Origin: JAMLIN01 sp964509685
GTDB taxonomy: Bacteria; Pseudomonadota; Gammaproteobacteria; Burkholderiales; Burkholderiaceae_E
Direction: 5' to 3'
Assembly: GCA_964509685.1 (NCBI GenBank)
Contig: CAZDYQ010000011.1
Location: 1 to 51,174 of the forward strand
DNA length: 51,174 nt
Below are positions 25,221 through 34,164 of this stretch, piece by piece. The number at the start of each line of letters is the position of its first letter. Position 1 is the first letter of the stretch. The translations under genes were made by a program, and so were the position numbers. The notes beneath the pieces were generated by a model that was not told the DNA's origin, did no database searches, and was given only the letters and a program-made list of their open reading frames with translations.

Positions 25221-25955
25221 TCAGAGGTAGAGGAGGGACTGGCGTTCTTCGGAAGTCGTCTCGAAGCCGCGCGTCTGGTAGAAGTCGAAGATCGCGTCGA
25301 CGACCCGGGCGGGATCGTCCGTGACCTCGATGAGGTCGACATCCTCGGGGGAGATCGTGCCCTGGGCAACCAGGGACGATCGCATCCATTCGATCAGCCC
25401 GCCCCAGTAGGAGGAGTCGATCAGGATGACCGGGATCCGCCGGCCCATCCCGGTCTGGATCAGGGTCAGGACCTCGAAGAGCTCGTCCAGCGTCCCGAAG
25501 CCGCCGGGCGCAGCCACGAAGGCGGTCGCGTACTTCGCGAAGGCGACCTTGCGCGCGAAGAAATGGCGGAAGTGCAGCGACACGTCCTGGTAGGGATTGC
25601 CGTGGGCCTCGAAGGGCAGCTGGATATTGAGCCCGATCGACGGCGAGGCGCCCTCGTGGGCGCCCCGGTTGGCCGCCTCCATGATGCCCGGGCCGCCGCC
25701 CGACACCACCGCGAAGCCGGCGTCGGAAAGGCGCCGGGCGATCTCGACGGTGGTCTCGTACCAGGGGTGGCCGGGGCGTACCCGGGCCGACCCGAAGATC
25801 GACACGGCGGGACGGACCGAGGCCAGCTTCTCCGTCGCCTCGATGAACTCTGAGATAATCCCCAGGATATGCCATGACTCGCGCGCCTTCAGCGTGGTCG
25901 ACCGCTCGCTGCTGGTGATCTCTCGCAGTTGCGGAATATGCTTGCTACGGGACAT
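25221..25955 (-). CDS. LOG-family protein (cytokinin riboside 5'-monophosphate phosphoribohydrolase-like)
   Basis: 244 residues. Rossmann-fold family TIGR00730/LOG; characterised members cleave nucleoside 5'-monophosphates to base and ribose 5-phosphate. Both signature motifs are present: GGGPGIMEAANRGA at 86-99 and PGGFGTLDE at 150-158. About 45 residues precede the core, as in the betaproteobacterial branch. The ATG at 25955 overlaps the polA ATG on the other strand by two bases (CATG), so any promoter for this gene would lie inside polA. It leads the LOG-thrB-BPSS1780 unit. Confidence 0.88.
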   Translation of the reverse strand: MSRSKHIPQLREITSSERSTTLKARESWHILGIISEFIEATEKLASVRPAVSIFGSARVRPGHPWYETTVEIARRLSDAGFAVVSGGGPGIMEAANRGAHEGASPSIGLNIQLPFEAHGNPYQDVSLHFRHFFARKVAFAKYATAFVAAPGGFGTLDELFEVLTLIQTGMGRRIPVILIDSSYWGGLIEWMRSSLVAQGTISPEDVDLIEVTDDPARVVDAIFDFYQTRGFETTSEERQSLLYL

Positions 25956-28713
25956 GACCGAAAAAACGCTCCTGCTGGTCGACGGGTCCAGCTTCCTGTA
26001 CCGGGCCTTTCACGCACTGCCCGACATGCGCAACCGGAGCGGGGAGCCGACCGGCGCGATCTACGGCATGGTCGCAATGCTACGGCGTCTGCGCGCCGAC
26101 GCAAAATTGAACCGTGGGGCGACCCACGGGGCGGTCGTCTTCGATCCCCCCGGCAAGACCTTTCGCGACGACATCTATCCCGAGTACAAGGCGAACCGGG
26201 CCGAGATGCCCGAGGACCTGCGTCGCCAGATCCCCGTCATCCATGAGCTCGTGCGGGCGCTCGGCTGGCCGCTGGTGATGGTGCCGGGCCTCGAGGCCGA
26301 CGACGTCATCGGGACCCTCGCCGCGAGGGCGAGCGCCAGGGGCATCCACACCCTCGTGTCCACGGGCGACAAGGACCTCGCCCAGCTCGTCAGCGAGCGC
26401 GTCACGCTGTTCAACACCATGCCGCGCGACACCGGCGCGGTCGAGTGGCTCGATCCGGCGGCGGTGGAAGCGAAGTTCGGCGTTCCCCCCTCGCTCATCG
26501 TCGACTGGCTGAGCCTCGTGGGCGACTCCGTGGACAACGTGCCCGGCGTGGACAAGGTGGGGCCCAAGACGGCGGTCAAGTGGCTGCTGCAGTATGGCTC
26601 GCTCGACGGGATCATTGCCCATGCCGACGAGATCCCGGGCAAGGTGGGCGAGAACCTGCGCGCGGCGCTCGACTGGCTGCCCACGGCGCGCGAGCTGGTG
26701 ACCGTGAAGTGCGACTGCGAGCTACCGCCCGAGATCGGCGACCTGGACGGGGCGCTGTCCTTCGAGGAGGAGTCGCTCGAGGCCCTGCGCGAGCTCTTCG
26801 AGCGCTGCAGCTTCCGGACATGGCTGCGGGAGGTCGAGGACCGGCTCGCGGCGGCCAGCGCCGGCGCGGCGGGAGAGGCCGCGGCCGTCGCCGCCCCGGA
26901 GGGCCCCGGCACGGACTACGAGACGGTCCTCACCATGGAGGCGCTCGAGCGCTGGATCGAGAAGATCCGGGACGCCGGGCTCGTCGCCTTCGACACCGAG
27001 ACGACCTCGCTCGACCCGATGCTCGCCCGGATCGTCGGGCTGTCGCTGTCCGTCGAGCCGGGGCGCGCCTGCTACGTGCCGATGGCGCACGACTATCCCG
27101 GCGCCCCGGACCAGCTCACGGTGGGACAGGTGCTCGAGCGCATGCGCGGCTGGCTCGAGGATCCCGCGGCGAAGAAGGTCGGCCAGAACCTCAAGTACGA
27201 CATGCACGTGCTCGAGAACCACGGGATCCGCCTCGCCGGGGTCGAGCATGACACCCTGCTGCAGAGCTACGTCCTCGAGGCGCACCGATCGCACGACCTG
27301 GACGCGCTCGCGTCCCGTCATCTCGACCGGCGCACCATCACCTACACCGAGGTGGCGGGCAAGGGCGCGAAGCAGATCCCGTTTTCACAGGTGGACATCG
27401 AGCGGGCCACGGCCTACGCGGGCGAGGATGCCGACGTCGCGCTGCAGCTCCACCTGCGCCTGTATCCCGACATCGAGGCGGACGACCGGCTGCTGCGGAT
27501 CTACCGGGACATCGAGATACCGACCCTGCGCGTCCTGCAGCGCATGGAGCGCAACGGCGTCCTGGTCGATGCCGATGCGCTCGCCGCCCAGTCGGATGCG
27601 CTCGGACGCAAGATGCTCGAGCTGGAACGCCAGGCGCACGAGGCGGCCGGCCAGGCGTTCAATCTCAACTCCCCCAAGCAGCTCGGGGAGATCCTCTTCA
27701 CGCGCCTCGAGCTTCCGGTCGTCAAGAAGACGGCGAGCGGCGCGCCCTCGACCGACGAGGAGGTGCTCGGCAAGCTCGCCGAGGACTATCCGCTTCCCCG
27801 CCTGGTGCTCGAGTACCGTGCCGTCGCGAAGCTCAAGAGCACCTATACGGACAAGCTGCCGCGGATGATCGACCCCCGGACAGGGCGCGTCCACACCAAC
27901 TACTCGCAGGCGACGGCGGTGACGGGGCGCCTCGCCTCCACCGACCCGAACCTGCAGAACATCCCCATCCGCACGCCGGACGGCCGGCGCATCCGCGAGG
28001 CCTTCATCGCGCCGCCCGGCTCGGTGATCATGTCCTGCGACTACTCGCAGATCGAGCTGCGGATCATGGCCCATATCTCGGGCGACGCCAGCCTGCGCCG
28101 GGCCTTCGAGCTCGGCCTCGACATCCATCGGGCGACGGCCGGCGAGATCTTCGGCATCGCGCCGGAAGAGGTGGGGCCGGACCAGCGCCGGCTCGCCAAG
28201 GTGATCAACTTCGGCCTGATGTACGGCATGAGCGCCTACGGACTCGCCGCCAATCTCGGCATCGAGCGCGATGCGGCCCGCAACTACATCGACCGGTACT
28301 TCAGCCGCTACCCGGGCGTGGCCTCCTACATGGAGGAGACCCGGCGGCTCGCCAAGGCGCAAGGCTACGTCGAGACGGTGTTCGGGCGCCGCCTGTGGCT
28401 CGCCGAGATCAACAGCCCCAACGGGCCCCGTCGGCAGGCTGCCGAACGCGCCGCCATCAATGCGCCGATGCAGGGCACGGCGGCCGACCTCATCAAGATG
28501 GCGATGATCGCCGTGCAGGACTGGCTCACGCAGGCGAATGCCGGGGCGAAGCTCATCATGCAGGTCCATGACGAGCTGGTGCTCGAGGTACCCGAGGCGG
28601 AGATCGACGAGGTCCGCGCGAAGGTGCCGGAGCTCATGACCGGCGTGGCGACGCTGTCGGTTCCCCTGGTGGTCGAGACCGGCGTGGGGCCCAACTGGGA
28701 CAAGGCCCACTGA
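25954..28713 (+). CDS. polA: DNA polymerase I
   Basis: 919 residues, full length. It fills gaps and removes RNA primers. All three domains are present: an N-terminal 5'-3' nuclease domain (LLLVDGSSFLYRAFHALPDMRN, LEADDVIGTLA, STGDKDLAQLV); a 3'-5' proofreading domain with its first acidic motif intact (FDTETTSLDPM, Asp347/Glu349); and the polymerase domain with SCDYSQIELRIMAH (Asp696 is the catalytic Asp), KVINFGLMYGMSAYGLA and MQVHDELVLEVPE. The ATG at 25954 begins the conserved MTEKTLLLVDG. Its upstream sequence is the start of the opposing LOG gene and the ribosome binding site is poor, so promoter and translation signals must lie within that gene. Confidence 0.96.
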   Translation: MTEKTLLLVDGSSFLYRAFHALPDMRNRSGEPTGAIYGMVAMLRRLRADAKLNRGATHGAVVFDPPGKTFRDDIYPEYKANRAEMPEDLRRQIPVIHELVRALGWPLVMVPGLEADDVIGTLAARASARGIHTLVSTGDKDLAQLVSERVTLFNTMPRDTGAVEWLDPAAVEAKFGVPPSLIVDWLSLVGDSVDNVPGVDKVGPKTAVKWLLQYGSLDGIIAHADEIPGKVGENLRAALDWLPTARELVTVKCDCELPPEIGDLDGALSFEEESLEALRELFERCSFRTWLREVEDRLAAASAGAAGEAAAVAAPEGPGTDYETVLTMEALERWIEKIRDAGLVAFDTETTSLDPMLARIVGLSLSVEPGRACYVPMAHDYPGAPDQLTVGQVLERMRGWLEDPAAKKVGQNLKYDMHVLENHGIRLAGVEHDTLLQSYVLEAHRSHDLDALASRHLDRRTITYTEVAGKGAKQIPFSQVDIERATAYAGEDADVALQLHLRLYPDIEADDRLLRIYRDIEIPTLRVLQRMERNGVLVDADALAAQSDALGRKMLELERQAHEAAGQAFNLNSPKQLGEILFTRLELPVVKKTASGAPSTDEEVLGKLAEDYPLPRLVLEYRAVAKLKSTYTDKLPRMIDPRTGRVHTNYSQATAVTGRLASTDPNLQNIPIRTPDGRRIREAFIAPPGSVIMSCDYSQIELRIMAHISGDASLRRAFELGLDIHRATAGEIFGIAPEEVGPDQRRLAKVINFGLMYGMSAYGLAANLGIERDAARNYIDRYFSRYPGVASYMEETRRLAKAQGYVETVFGRRLWLAEINSPNGPRRQAAERAAINAPMQGTAADLIKMAMIAVQDWLTQANAGAKLIMQVHDELVLEVPEAEIDEVRAKVPELMTGVATLSVPLVVETGVGPNWDKAH

Positions 28714-28774
28714 GACGCACCCGTACGGCGCCCGTTGCGCGGGGCCGGGCGTGCGCCGGAACGAACGAGGCGAT

Positions 28775-28790
28775 GCGTCCCGGGGGACGC
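28775..28790. terminator. GC-rich hairpin between polA and the sulfurtransferase gene
   Basis: GCGTCCC and GGGACGC separated by GG, in the 84-base gap between two converging genes. There is no U-tract on either side, so it is at most a weak or factor-assisted two-way terminator. Confidence 0.35.
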
Positions 28791-28797
28791 GGGCGGT

Positions 28798-29655
28798 TCA
28801 GCTGCCTTCGCCGGTCGCGACGGGGCGCGACGGATCGCTGCACCACTGGCTCCACGAGCCGGGATACAGCAGCGAGCCATGCAGGCCGGCGTGCTCCATG
28901 GCGAGCAGGTTGTGGCAGGCGCTGATGCCCGAACCGCAGAAATGCACGACCGCGTCGGGCGAGCGGTCGCCGAGGAGCTCCGCGAAGGCCTGGCGCAGCA
29001 CCGGCGCCGGAAGGAAGCGCCCGTCGGGCCGCAGGTTCAGGCCGAGCGGCCGGTTCCGCGCACCGGGGATGTGGCCCGCCACGGGATCGATCGGCTCCGC
29101 CTCGCCGCGATGGCGCTCAGGGGTGCGCGCATCGACGAGGAGCAGCGAGCGCCGCTCGAGGTCGCGCTCGATGGCCTCGACGTCCACCCAGCCGGCCAGC
29201 GGCTCGCGCAGCGCGAGCTCCACCGGTGCGCGGCGCGGCGGCGCGGGCTCGCCGCTCTCGATCGGATAGCCCGCGGCCCGCCAGGCGGGCAGGCCGCCAT
29301 CGAGCACCGCGACGGCCATGTGGCCGATCGAACGAGCGAGCCACCAGAGCCGGGCGGCCATGGCGCCGCCGACATCGTCGTACGCCACGAGCTGGGTGCT
29401 CTCGCCGAGGCCGAGCTCTCCCAGCCGGCGGCGAAGCGCCTGCGGATCGGGCAGGGGATGACGGCCGGTGTGCGGCCCGACCGGGCCGGCGAGATCCTCG
29501 TCCTGGTGCAGGAAGACCGCGCCCGGGATCCGCCCGGCCAGCCAGGCCCGGCGTCCCGCCTGCGGGTCAGAGAGCTCGTGCCGGCAATCCACGACGAGAC
29601 ACTCGTCGAGCCGCAGCGCGAGCTCTTCGACTTCGACCAGGGTGGTCCATGTCAT
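28798..29655 (-). CDS. Rhodanese-fold sulfurtransferase, 3-mercaptopyruvate type
   Basis: 285 residues with two rhodanese domains: an inactive N-terminal one (VVDCRHELSDPQAGRRAWLAGRIPGAVFL) and a catalytic C-terminal one (LLLVDARTPERHRGEAEPIDPVAGHIPGARN) with Cys240 in the loop C-G-S-G-I-S-A. A CGSG(V/I)(T/S) loop, not the CRxGxR loop, points to 3-mercaptopyruvate sulfurtransferase (SseA-like), which transfers sulfur from mercaptopyruvate to thiol acceptors or cyanide. The loop keeps a Ser in place of the usual Thr. The ATG at 29655 overlaps the stop of the Rieske oxygenase gene by four bases (ATGA), so the two are translationally coupled. This pairing is not a standard one. Confidence 0.86.
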   Translation of the reverse strand: MTWTTLVEVEELALRLDECLVVDCRHELSDPQAGRRAWLAGRIPGAVFLHQDEDLAGPVGPHTGRHPLPDPQALRRRLGELGLGESTQLVAYDDVGGAMAARLWWLARSIGHMAVAVLDGGLPAWRAAGYPIESGEPAPPRRAPVELALREPLAGWVDVEAIERDLERRSLLLVDARTPERHRGEAEPIDPVAGHIPGARNRPLGLNLRPDGRFLPAPVLRQAFAELLGDRSPDAVVHFCGSGISACHNLLAMEHAGLHGSLLYPGSWSQWCSDPSRPVATGEGS

Positions 29656-30761
29656 CGGTCGTCCCCGAGCGCGATGTGGCGGCGGTAGAACTCGTGGAAG
29701 TGCTGCATGCCGTCCTCCATCGGACTCTGGTACGGGCCGGTCTCGTTCACCCCGCGCGCGAGCAGCGCGGCGCGCCCGGCGTCCATCCGGCGGGCAATCT
29801 CGTCGTCCTCGACGCAGGTTTCCATATAGGCGGCGCGCTCGGCCTCGACGAAGTCGGGCTCGAACAGGGCGATCTCCTCCGGATAGTAGAACTCGACGAT
29901 GTTCGTCGTGCGCTGCGGCGCCCGGGGGATCAGCGTCGAGATCACCAGCACGTTCGGGTAGTACTCGACCATGATGTTCGGGTAGTAGGCGAGCCAGACC
30001 GCGCCGTAGCGGGGCAGCTCGCCGTTGCAGCTGCGGATCACCTGTTCGTGCCAGCGCTCGTAGATGGGCGTGCCCGGCTTGCGCAGGTCGTCGTGAACCC
30101 CGACGGTCTGGACGGAGAACCAGTCGCCGAAGGTCCAGGCGAGGTCGTCGCACGACACGAAGTTGCCCAGGCCCGGATGGAACGGGTCGACGTGGTAGTC
30201 CTCGAGATAGACCTCCAGGAAGGTCTTCCAGTTGTAGTCGCACTCGTGGATCTCGACATGGCCGAGCATGTAGCCGCTGAAGTCGATGACCTCCTCGAGG
30301 CCGACCGCGTGCAGGTCCGCCGCGATGTCGCGCGGCCCGTCGAAGAGCAGGCCGCGCCAGTTCTGCAGGGGGCTGCGCGAGAGGCTTGCGCAAGGCTGCT
30401 CGGCGAACTGCGGCGCGCCGAGCAGTTCGCCGCGCAGGCTGTAGGTCCAGCGATGCAGCGGGCAGACGATGTTGCCGGTGTTGCCGCGCCCGTTCAGCAT
30501 GATGGCCTGGCGGTGGCGGCACACGTTCGAGAGCAGTTCCACGCCTCGGTCGTTGCGCACCAGCACCCGGCCCTCGTTCTCCGCGACCAGGGTGTGGTAG
30601 TCCCCGGGCTCCGGAACCATGAGTTCATGACCGACATAGCCCGGGCCCTGCCGGAAGAGCACATCGAGTTCGCGAGCGAGGAGGGCTTCGTCGAAGTAGG
30701 CGGAGACGGGCAGCTGCGCGCGCGAGGGTGCAAGCAACTCGCGCCGACCCAGGTCCGACAT
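29652..30761 (-). CDS. Rieske non-heme iron oxygenase, alpha subunit type
   Basis: 369 residues. The N-terminal Rieske [2Fe-2S] domain has Cys81-x-His83 and Cys100-x2-His103 (CRHRQAI ... CPLHRW). The catalytic domain has the mononuclear iron site Asp188-x-His190 and His195 in LEDYHVDPFHPG. It fits the aromatic-ring-hydroxylating / choline monooxygenase-like family (PF00355 with PF00848). No beta subunit, ferredoxin or reductase gene is adjacent, so electrons must come from elsewhere. The substrate cannot be inferred. The ATG at 30761 has a strong GGAGG ribosome binding site. The gene starts a two-gene unit with the sulfurtransferase and is divergent from xseB. Confidence 0.88.
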   Translation of the reverse strand: MSDLGRRELLAPSRAQLPVSAYFDEALLARELDVLFRQGPGYVGHELMVPEPGDYHTLVAENEGRVLVRNDRGVELLSNVCRHRQAIMLNGRGNTGNIVCPLHRWTYSLRGELLGAPQFAEQPCASLSRSPLQNWRGLLFDGPRDIAADLHAVGLEEVIDFSGYMLGHVEIHECDYNWKTFLEVYLEDYHVDPFHPGLGNFVSCDDLAWTFGDWFSVQTVGVHDDLRKPGTPIYERWHEQVIRSCNGELPRYGAVWLAYYPNIMVEYYPNVLVISTLIPRAPQRTTNIVEFYYPEEIALFEPDFVEAERAAYMETCVEDDEIARRMDAGRAALLARGVNETGPYQSPMEDGMQHFHEFYRRHIALGDDR

Positions 30762-30943
30762 TCTGATCCTCCAGGAAAGTCGAAGGACGGAACCAAGCCA
30801 TGCCGGGCGGGCGCGCCGCCTCGTGGGTGTGGCGGGGACCCCCGGCTCGAAGGGGCCCAAGGATACCCGAAATGGCGCCCGGGGGCGCGAGGCCCGCCCG
30901 GGTGGCCGGCAGGGCCACTTTCGACGGCCCCGTTCGATGGCAG

Positions 30944-30949
30944 TAAAAT
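30944..30949 (+). promoter_or_regulatory. -10 element candidate for xseB-ispA-dxs
   Basis: TAAAAT (5 of 6) at 30944-30949 in an otherwise very GC-rich 258-base gap. It is about 71 bases before the xseB ATG. The sequence 17-19 bases upstream (TTTCGA) is a weak -35. A GC palindrome (GCGCCC GG GGGCGC, 30875-30888) also lies in this gap. Confidence 0.45.
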
Positions 30950-31019
30950 CGACCCATCTCCAAACCCCGGGCGGCACGCGCACTGTCGGGCCGCCACGGC
31001 ATCGTCGGTCACAGACCCC

Positions 31020-31298
31020 ATGACCAGCAATTCCCCCGAGTCCGCGACGCCGGGCGAGGATCCCCGGGCCACCGCCGAGCCCATGGGCTTCGAAGCGGCC
31101 ATCGAGGAACTCGAAGCCATCGTGGAGCGGATGGAAGCCGGCACGCTCAGCCTGGAAGAATCCCTCGCCGCCTATCGCCGGGGCGCCGAGCTGGTCAGCC
31201 GTTGCCGCGAAAGCCTGGCGGCGATCCAGCAGCAGGTGCGCATACTCGAGGCCGATCTCCTCAAGCCGCTCGGCGACGACGGCAATGACGAGCGCTAG
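31020..31298 (+). CDS. xseB: Exodeoxyribonuclease VII small subunit
   Basis: 92 residues. XseB joins XseA to form exonuclease VII, which degrades single-stranded DNA. The core GFEAAIEELEAIVERMEAGTLSLEESLAAYRRGAELVSRCRESL is the conserved two-helix region of the family. A 22-residue Ser/Pro/Ala-rich N-terminal lead precedes it; an ATG at 31083 (MGFEAAIEEL) is an alternative start. The large subunit is not in the window. The gene overlaps ispA by 14 bases, and the xseB-ispA-dxs order is common in Proteobacteria. Confidence 0.93.
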   Translation: MTSNSPESATPGEDPRATAEPMGFEAAIEELEAIVERMEAGTLSLEESLAAYRRGAELVSRCRESLAAIQQQVRILEADLLKPLGDDGNDER

Positions 31299-32214
31299 GA
31301 AGGTGGCCACTACGGGAACGGACGACTTCGCCAGCTGGTGTCGCGAGACGGCCGATCGCGTCGAGGCCGAGCTCGCCCGGGCGCTTCCCGCGGCCGATGC
31401 GCCTCCTGCCCGCCTGCACGAGGCGATGCGCTACGCCAGCCTCGGCGGCGGCAAGCGCATCCGTCCCCTGCTGGTCCACGCCACGGCCGAGCTTTCCGGG
31501 GCGAGCGAGCCGGCCACGGCGGCGGCGGCCAGCGCCGTGGAGCTGATCCATGCCTATTCGCTCGTCCATGACGACCTTCCGTGCATGGACGACGACGACG
31601 TGCGCCGTGGCCGGCCGACGGTCCACGTGGCCTACGACGAGGCGCTCGCGATGCTCGTCGGCGACGGCCTGCAGGCCCTCGCGTTCGAGCTGCTCGGCCG
31701 TGCGGGGCTCGCGGAACCGGACCTGCCGACCGCCGCGATGGTGACGGAACTTGCCGCGGCCGCGGGGTCGGCAGGCATGGTGGGTGGCCAGGCGATCGAC
31801 ATCGGGTCCGTCGGCCTGCGGCTCGATCGCGAAGCGCTCGAAGGCATGCACCGGCGCAAGACCGGGGCGCTGTTGCGCGCGTCGGTACGCCTCGGCTGGA
31901 TGGCCGGACCCGCAGCGGCGCGGGACGAAGCGGGCGCGAAGGCGCTCGATGCCTACGCCAGCGCGATCGGGCTCGCCTTCCAGGTCATCGACGACGTGCT
32001 CGATGTCGAGGGTGACAGCGCGACCCTGGGCAAGACCGCGGGCAAGGACAGCGAGGCGGACAAGCCCACGTACGTCTCGCTGATGGGCCTGCAGGAGGCG
32101 CGGTCGCTCGCGCTCGGTCTGCGCGACGAGGCCCATCGGGCGCTCGCGCATTTCGGCGACCGGGCGATCCGTCTCGCGCAGCTGGCCGACCTCGTCGTGC
32201 TGCGAAAGTCCTGA
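31285..32214 (+). CDS. ispA: Polyprenyl synthetase, farnesyl diphosphate synthase type
   Basis: 309 residues. It condenses IPP with DMAPP and GPP to farnesyl diphosphate. The first Asp-rich motif is DDLPCMDDDD (DDxxxxD form typical of bacterial FPP synthases), the second is VIDDVLD followed by EGD. GGGKRIRPLL, GQAIDIG and KTGALLRASVRLG are also conserved. The ATG at 31285 lies inside the end of xseB; a GTG at 31303 is an alternative. dxs follows by 11 bases, so the operon makes isoprenoid precursors (the MEP pathway entry and prenyl chain). Confidence 0.94.
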   Translation: MTSARKVATTGTDDFASWCRETADRVEAELARALPAADAPPARLHEAMRYASLGGGKRIRPLLVHATAELSGASEPATAAAASAVELIHAYSLVHDDLPCMDDDDVRRGRPTVHVAYDEALAMLVGDGLQALAFELLGRAGLAEPDLPTAAMVTELAAAAGSAGMVGGQAIDIGSVGLRLDREALEGMHRRKTGALLRASVRLGWMAGPAAARDEAGAKALDAYASAIGLAFQVIDDVLDVEGDSATLGKTAGKDSEADKPTYVSLMGLQEARSLALGLRDEAHRALAHFGDRAIRLAQLADLVVLRKS

Positions 32215-32225
32215 AGGAGGCCAGG

Positions 32226-34139
32226 GTGGCGTCGTATCCATTGCTCGAGACCATCGACGATCCGCGGGACCTGCGCAAGCTGGGCCGTGATCGCCTTCCG
32301 CAGCTCGCCGACGAGCTGCGTCGCTTCATCATCGAGTCGGTCTCCCGTACCGGCGGCCACCTGTCGTCCAACCTCGGCACGGTCGAGCTCGCGATCGCGC
32401 TCCACTACGTCTTTCATACGCCGCGCGACCGGCTGGTATGGGATGTCGGTCACCAGAGCTATCCCCACAAGATCCTCACCGGCCGGCGCGAGCGCATGTC
32501 CACGCTGCGCCAGCTCGGTGGCATCAGCGGCTTTCCCAAACGCGACGAGTCGCCGTACGACGCCTTCGGCACGGCGCATTCGTCCACCTCGATCTCGGCT
32601 GCGCTCGGCATGGCCGTCGCCGCGCGCAACACGGGCGAGAACGTCGGGCCCGGGCGCAGGCGCCATGTGGCCGTCATCGGCGACGGCGCGATGAGCGCGG
32701 GCATGGCCTTCGAGGCGCTGAACAACGCCGGCGTCACGCCGGACATCGACCTGCTCGTCATCCTCAACGACAACGAGATGTCGATCTCGCCGGCGGTGGG
32801 CGCGCTCAACCGCTACTTCGCGCGGCTGCTGTCCGGGAAGTTCTACACGCAGGTGCGCGGCATGGGGCGCGCCGTGCTCTCGCACGTACCCCCGGTGATG
32901 GAGCTTGCCCGCAAGCTCGAGGAGACGGCGAAGGGCTTCGTCGCCCCCGGCATGATGTTCGAGGAGTTCGGCTTTCATTACGTCGGCCCGATCGACGGGC
33001 ACGACCTCGATTCGCTCGTGCCGACCCTGCAGAACCTGCGCGACCTGCGTGGGCCGCAGTTCCTGCACATCGTCACCCGGAAGGGCCAGGGGTACAAGCT
33101 GGCGGAGGCCGACCCGGTCCTCTACCACGGGCCAGGCAAGTTCGATCCCGCCAAGGGCATCGAGCCGGCGGGCGGGCCGCGAGTCACCTTCACGCAGGTC
33201 TTCTCCGACTGGGTCTGCGACATGGCGGCGCTCGACAGGCGCCTCGTGGCGATCACCCCGGCCATGCGGGAGGGCTCGGGCCTGGTCGAGTTCGAACGCC
33301 GCTATCCGGATCGCTACTTCGATGTGGGCATCGCCGAGCAGCACGCCGTGACGTTCGCGGCCGGGCTCGCCTGCGAGGGCATGAAGCCGGTCGTCGCGAT
33401 CTACAGCACCTTCCTGCAGCGCGCCTACGACCAGCTGATCCACGACGTGGCGCTGCAGAACCTGCCGGTGATGTTCGCCATCGATCGCGCCGGCATCGTC
33501 GGGGCCGACGGCGCGACCCACGCCGGCGCCTACGACTACGCCTACCTGCGCTGCGTTCCCAACACCATCGTGCTCGCCCCGAGCGACGAGGACGAGTGCC
33601 GCCAGATGCTGTTCACCGCCTTCCAGCACGACGGTCCTTCCGCGGTGCGGTACCCGCGCGGCGCGGGCATCGGCGCCGCGGTCCGCAAGGATCTCAATGC
33701 GATTCCCATCGGCCGGGGCGAGATACGCCGCCGCGGTCGCCGCATCGCGATCCTCTCGTTCGGGACGGTGCTCGCCGACTGTCTCGCCGCGGGCGATGCG
33801 CTGGATGCGACCGTGGCGAACATGCGTTTCGTCAAGCCGGTCGATGTCGGGCTGCTCGAGGAGCTCGCGCGCAGCCACGAGGCGTTCGTGACGGTCGAAG
33901 AGCACGTCGTCGCGGGCGGCGCCGGGAGCGCGGTGTCCGAGGCGCTCGCCGCCGCGGGCATCGTGCGCCCGATCCTGCACCTCGGGCTGCCGGACCGCTT
34001 CATCGACCATGGCGACCAGCGCAAGCTCATCGTGAGCCTCGGGCTCGACTCCACCGGGATCGAGGCCTCGATCCGCGAGCGCTTCGGCGAGCTCTGCGGC
34101 GGCAGCACCTCGCCCCGGCTGGTCTCGTCGCGGGGCTGA
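32226..34139 (+). CDS. dxs: 1-deoxy-D-xylulose-5-phosphate synthase
   Basis: 637 residues. A thiamine-diphosphate enzyme joining pyruvate and glyceraldehyde 3-phosphate, the first step of the MEP isoprenoid route. Seen: SRTGGHLSSNLGTVELAIALHYVF, LVWDVGHQSYPHKILTGRR, the ThDP motif GDGAMSAGMAFEALNNAG with its distal Asn region LNDNEMSISPAVGALNRYF, and the transketolase-like C-terminal half (GIAEQHAVTFAAGLA). It starts with GTG at 32226, with a strong AAGGAGG eight bases before. Third gene of the xseB-ispA-dxs operon. Confidence 0.97.
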   Translation: MASYPLLETIDDPRDLRKLGRDRLPQLADELRRFIIESVSRTGGHLSSNLGTVELAIALHYVFHTPRDRLVWDVGHQSYPHKILTGRRERMSTLRQLGGISGFPKRDESPYDAFGTAHSSTSISAALGMAVAARNTGENVGPGRRRHVAVIGDGAMSAGMAFEALNNAGVTPDIDLLVILNDNEMSISPAVGALNRYFARLLSGKFYTQVRGMGRAVLSHVPPVMELARKLEETAKGFVAPGMMFEEFGFHYVGPIDGHDLDSLVPTLQNLRDLRGPQFLHIVTRKGQGYKLAEADPVLYHGPGKFDPAKGIEPAGGPRVTFTQVFSDWVCDMAALDRRLVAITPAMREGSGLVEFERRYPDRYFDVGIAEQHAVTFAAGLACEGMKPVVAIYSTFLQRAYDQLIHDVALQNLPVMFAIDRAGIVGADGATHAGAYDYAYLRCVPNTIVLAPSDEDECRQMLFTAFQHDGPSAVRYPRGAGIGAAVRKDLNAIPIGRGEIRRRGRRIAILSFGTVLADCLAAGDALDATVANMRFVKPVDVGLLEELARSHEAFVTVEEHVVAGGAGSAVSEALAAAGIVRPILHLGLPDRFIDHGDQRKLIVSLGLDSTGIEASIRERFGELCGGSTSPRLVSSRG

Positions 34140-34146
34140 TCCCGGC

Positions 34147-34158
34147 GGGCCGCGGCCC
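34147..34158. terminator. GC palindrome between dxs and the acyl-CoA dehydrogenase gene
   Basis: GGGCCGCGGCCC, a perfect 12-base palindrome in the 25-base gap between two converging stop codons. No U-tract. Confidence 0.3.
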
Positions 34159-34164
34159 GGGCGG

